This document shows positions 63,459 to 64,000 of a DNA stretch of 64,000 nt, in pieces. The notes beneath the pieces are model-generated. The model was not told the DNA's origin. It searched no databases and worked only from the letters and a program-made list of their open reading frames with translations. The stretch is from Saccharomonospora cyanea NA-134 (GTDB lineage: Bacteria > Actinomycetota > Actinomycetes > Mycobacteriales > Pseudonocardiaceae). Made by a program: the position numbers and the translations under genes. Every line of letters begins with the position of its first letter. Position 1 is the stretch's first letter. The stretch is from NCBI RefSeq assembly GCF_000244975.1, contig NZ_CM001440.1:4944325-5008324 (forward strand), read 5' to 3'.

Positions 63459-64000
63459 TCACCGCCGTTGCCGAGGATCGAGGGCTTCCCGCATCGACTC
63501 GCCGACGAGGGTGAACCCCAAGGCCACCACGACGATGCAGGCCGCGGGCCAGAAGGCCAGGTGCGGCTGCGTGTCGAAGTAGTCCTGTGCGTTACCGAGC
63601 ATCTGCCCCCACTCCGGGATCGAGTCGTCCGCGGCGCCGAGGCCGAGGAACGACAGCGCCGCCGCGTCCAGGATCGCGATCGCGAGCACGAGCGTGGACT
63701 GCACGATCACGGGGCCGAGCGAGTTCGGCAGGATGTGCCGGAACACGATCGCGCCGCGCTTCACACCGAGCGCCCTGGCCGCGAGCACGTGATCGCTTTC
63801 CCTGACCGCGAGCATCGTGCCGCGCAACAGGCGCGCGAAGATCGGCACCTGCACGATGGCGACGGCGAGGATCACCGAGAACTGGGTCTGCTGCACGAAC
63901 AACGCGCCGATGGACACGGCCAGCAGCAGCGACGGGATCGACAGCATCACGTCCACGACGCGCATCACCACGGTGTCGACCCAGCCGCCGAACGCGCCCG
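63459..64000 (-). CDS. dipeptide ABC permease (DppC type), 3' part
   Basis: C-terminal ~180 residues; the 5' end is beyond the right edge. The permease-ATPase coupling motif appears as A-A-R-A-L-G-V-K-R-G-A-I-V-F-R-H-I-L-P-N (EAA-like loop), flanked by membrane helices (S-L-L-L-A-V-S-I-G-A-L, V-L-A-I-A-I-L-D-A-A-A-L-S-F-L-G-L-G). A-L-S-F-L-G-L-G and P-E-W-G are hallmarks of DppC/OppC. Operon partners follow at once downstream. dppB and the binding-protein gene are expected to the right. Confidence 0.93.
   Translation of the reverse strand, partial: GAFGGWVDTVVMRVVDVMLSIPSLLLAVSIGALFVQQTQFSVILAVAIVQVPIFARLLRGTMLAVRESDHVLAARALGVKRGAIVFRHILPNSLGPVIVQSTLVLAIAILDAAALSFLGLGAADDSIPEWGQMLGNAQDYFDTQPHLAFWPAACIVVVALGFTLVGESMREALDPRQRR

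Overview
This 64-kb window is very GC-rich, uses many GTG starts and is densely coding. It reads as chromosomal DNA of a mycelial actinobacterium of the Pseudonocardiaceae type (Saccharomonospora/Amycolatopsis-like; inferred from protein features and gene order, not from a database match). The left half keeps the gene order of the Mycobacterium tuberculosis Rv3660c-Rv3683 block: ssd, HAD phosphatase, [insert], Rv3662c-like protein, acs, membrane protein/EphE-like/MarP/NUDIX/TlpA/nth, crp, MBL hydrolase, RidA, DUF4177, two ArsA-type ATPases, whiB4, ponA2 and a metallophosphoesterase. A second conserved block on the right is ask-asd (aspartate pathway) followed, after three inserted genes, by leuA. 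There is no phage, IS element, CRISPR array or rRNA; one tRNA-Pro is present.

Region by region. 1-1.9 kb: 5' end of ssd, a 340-bp spacer with three DnaA-box-like 9-mers, a HAD hydrolase, and a 450-bp spacer. That spacer occupies the position where mycobacteria encode the RNA-polymerase-binding RNA Ms1/MTS2823, and it carries its own promoter-like motif and a strong terminator-like hairpin. 1.9-9.0 kb: a cell-wall-sugar salvage locus: secreted NagZ-type GH3 hexosaminidase, Tat-exported NamZ-type (DUF1343) exo-muramidase, AmiE/YbbE-like serine hydrolase with an extra C-terminal domain, MurR-like RpiR regulator and MurQ etherase. No importer or MurNAc kinase is evident. 9-12.1 kb: MFS exporter with divergent LysR regulator and a degenerate Fic-fold protein. 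12.3-24 kb: acs, two exported envelope proteins (one an L,D-transpeptidase), VIT-type metal transporter, a translationally coupled nth-tlpA-nudix-marP operon, and crp. 24.4-36.3 kb: MFS, a six-gene minus-strand operon (DUF4177/RidA/two unknowns/NUDIX/MBL), ArsA pair, WhiB4, PonA2.

36.3-46 kb is accessory metabolism: tRNA-Pro, methyltransferase, S9 peptidase, Dps, FMN reductase, HSL-type esterase, pentapeptide protein, a P450-ferredoxin operon with divergent TetR, and another MFS. 46-54 kb: ask-asd with an internal start for the aspartokinase beta subunit, nitroreductase, two unknowns, and leuA preceded by a leaderless Leu-Leu-Leu leader peptide and attenuator. 54-64 kb: DedA-like protein, WYL regulator, membrane protein, LysR-SDR pair, EamA transporter, and the 3' part of a Dpp/Opp peptide ABC operon that runs off the right edge.

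Recurring features are probable leaderless starts (a TANNNT or near-TANNNT motif ending about 5-8 nt before a GTG/ATG), four-base or one-base stop/start overlaps within operons, and long perfect hairpins or overlapping stop regions between convergent genes.
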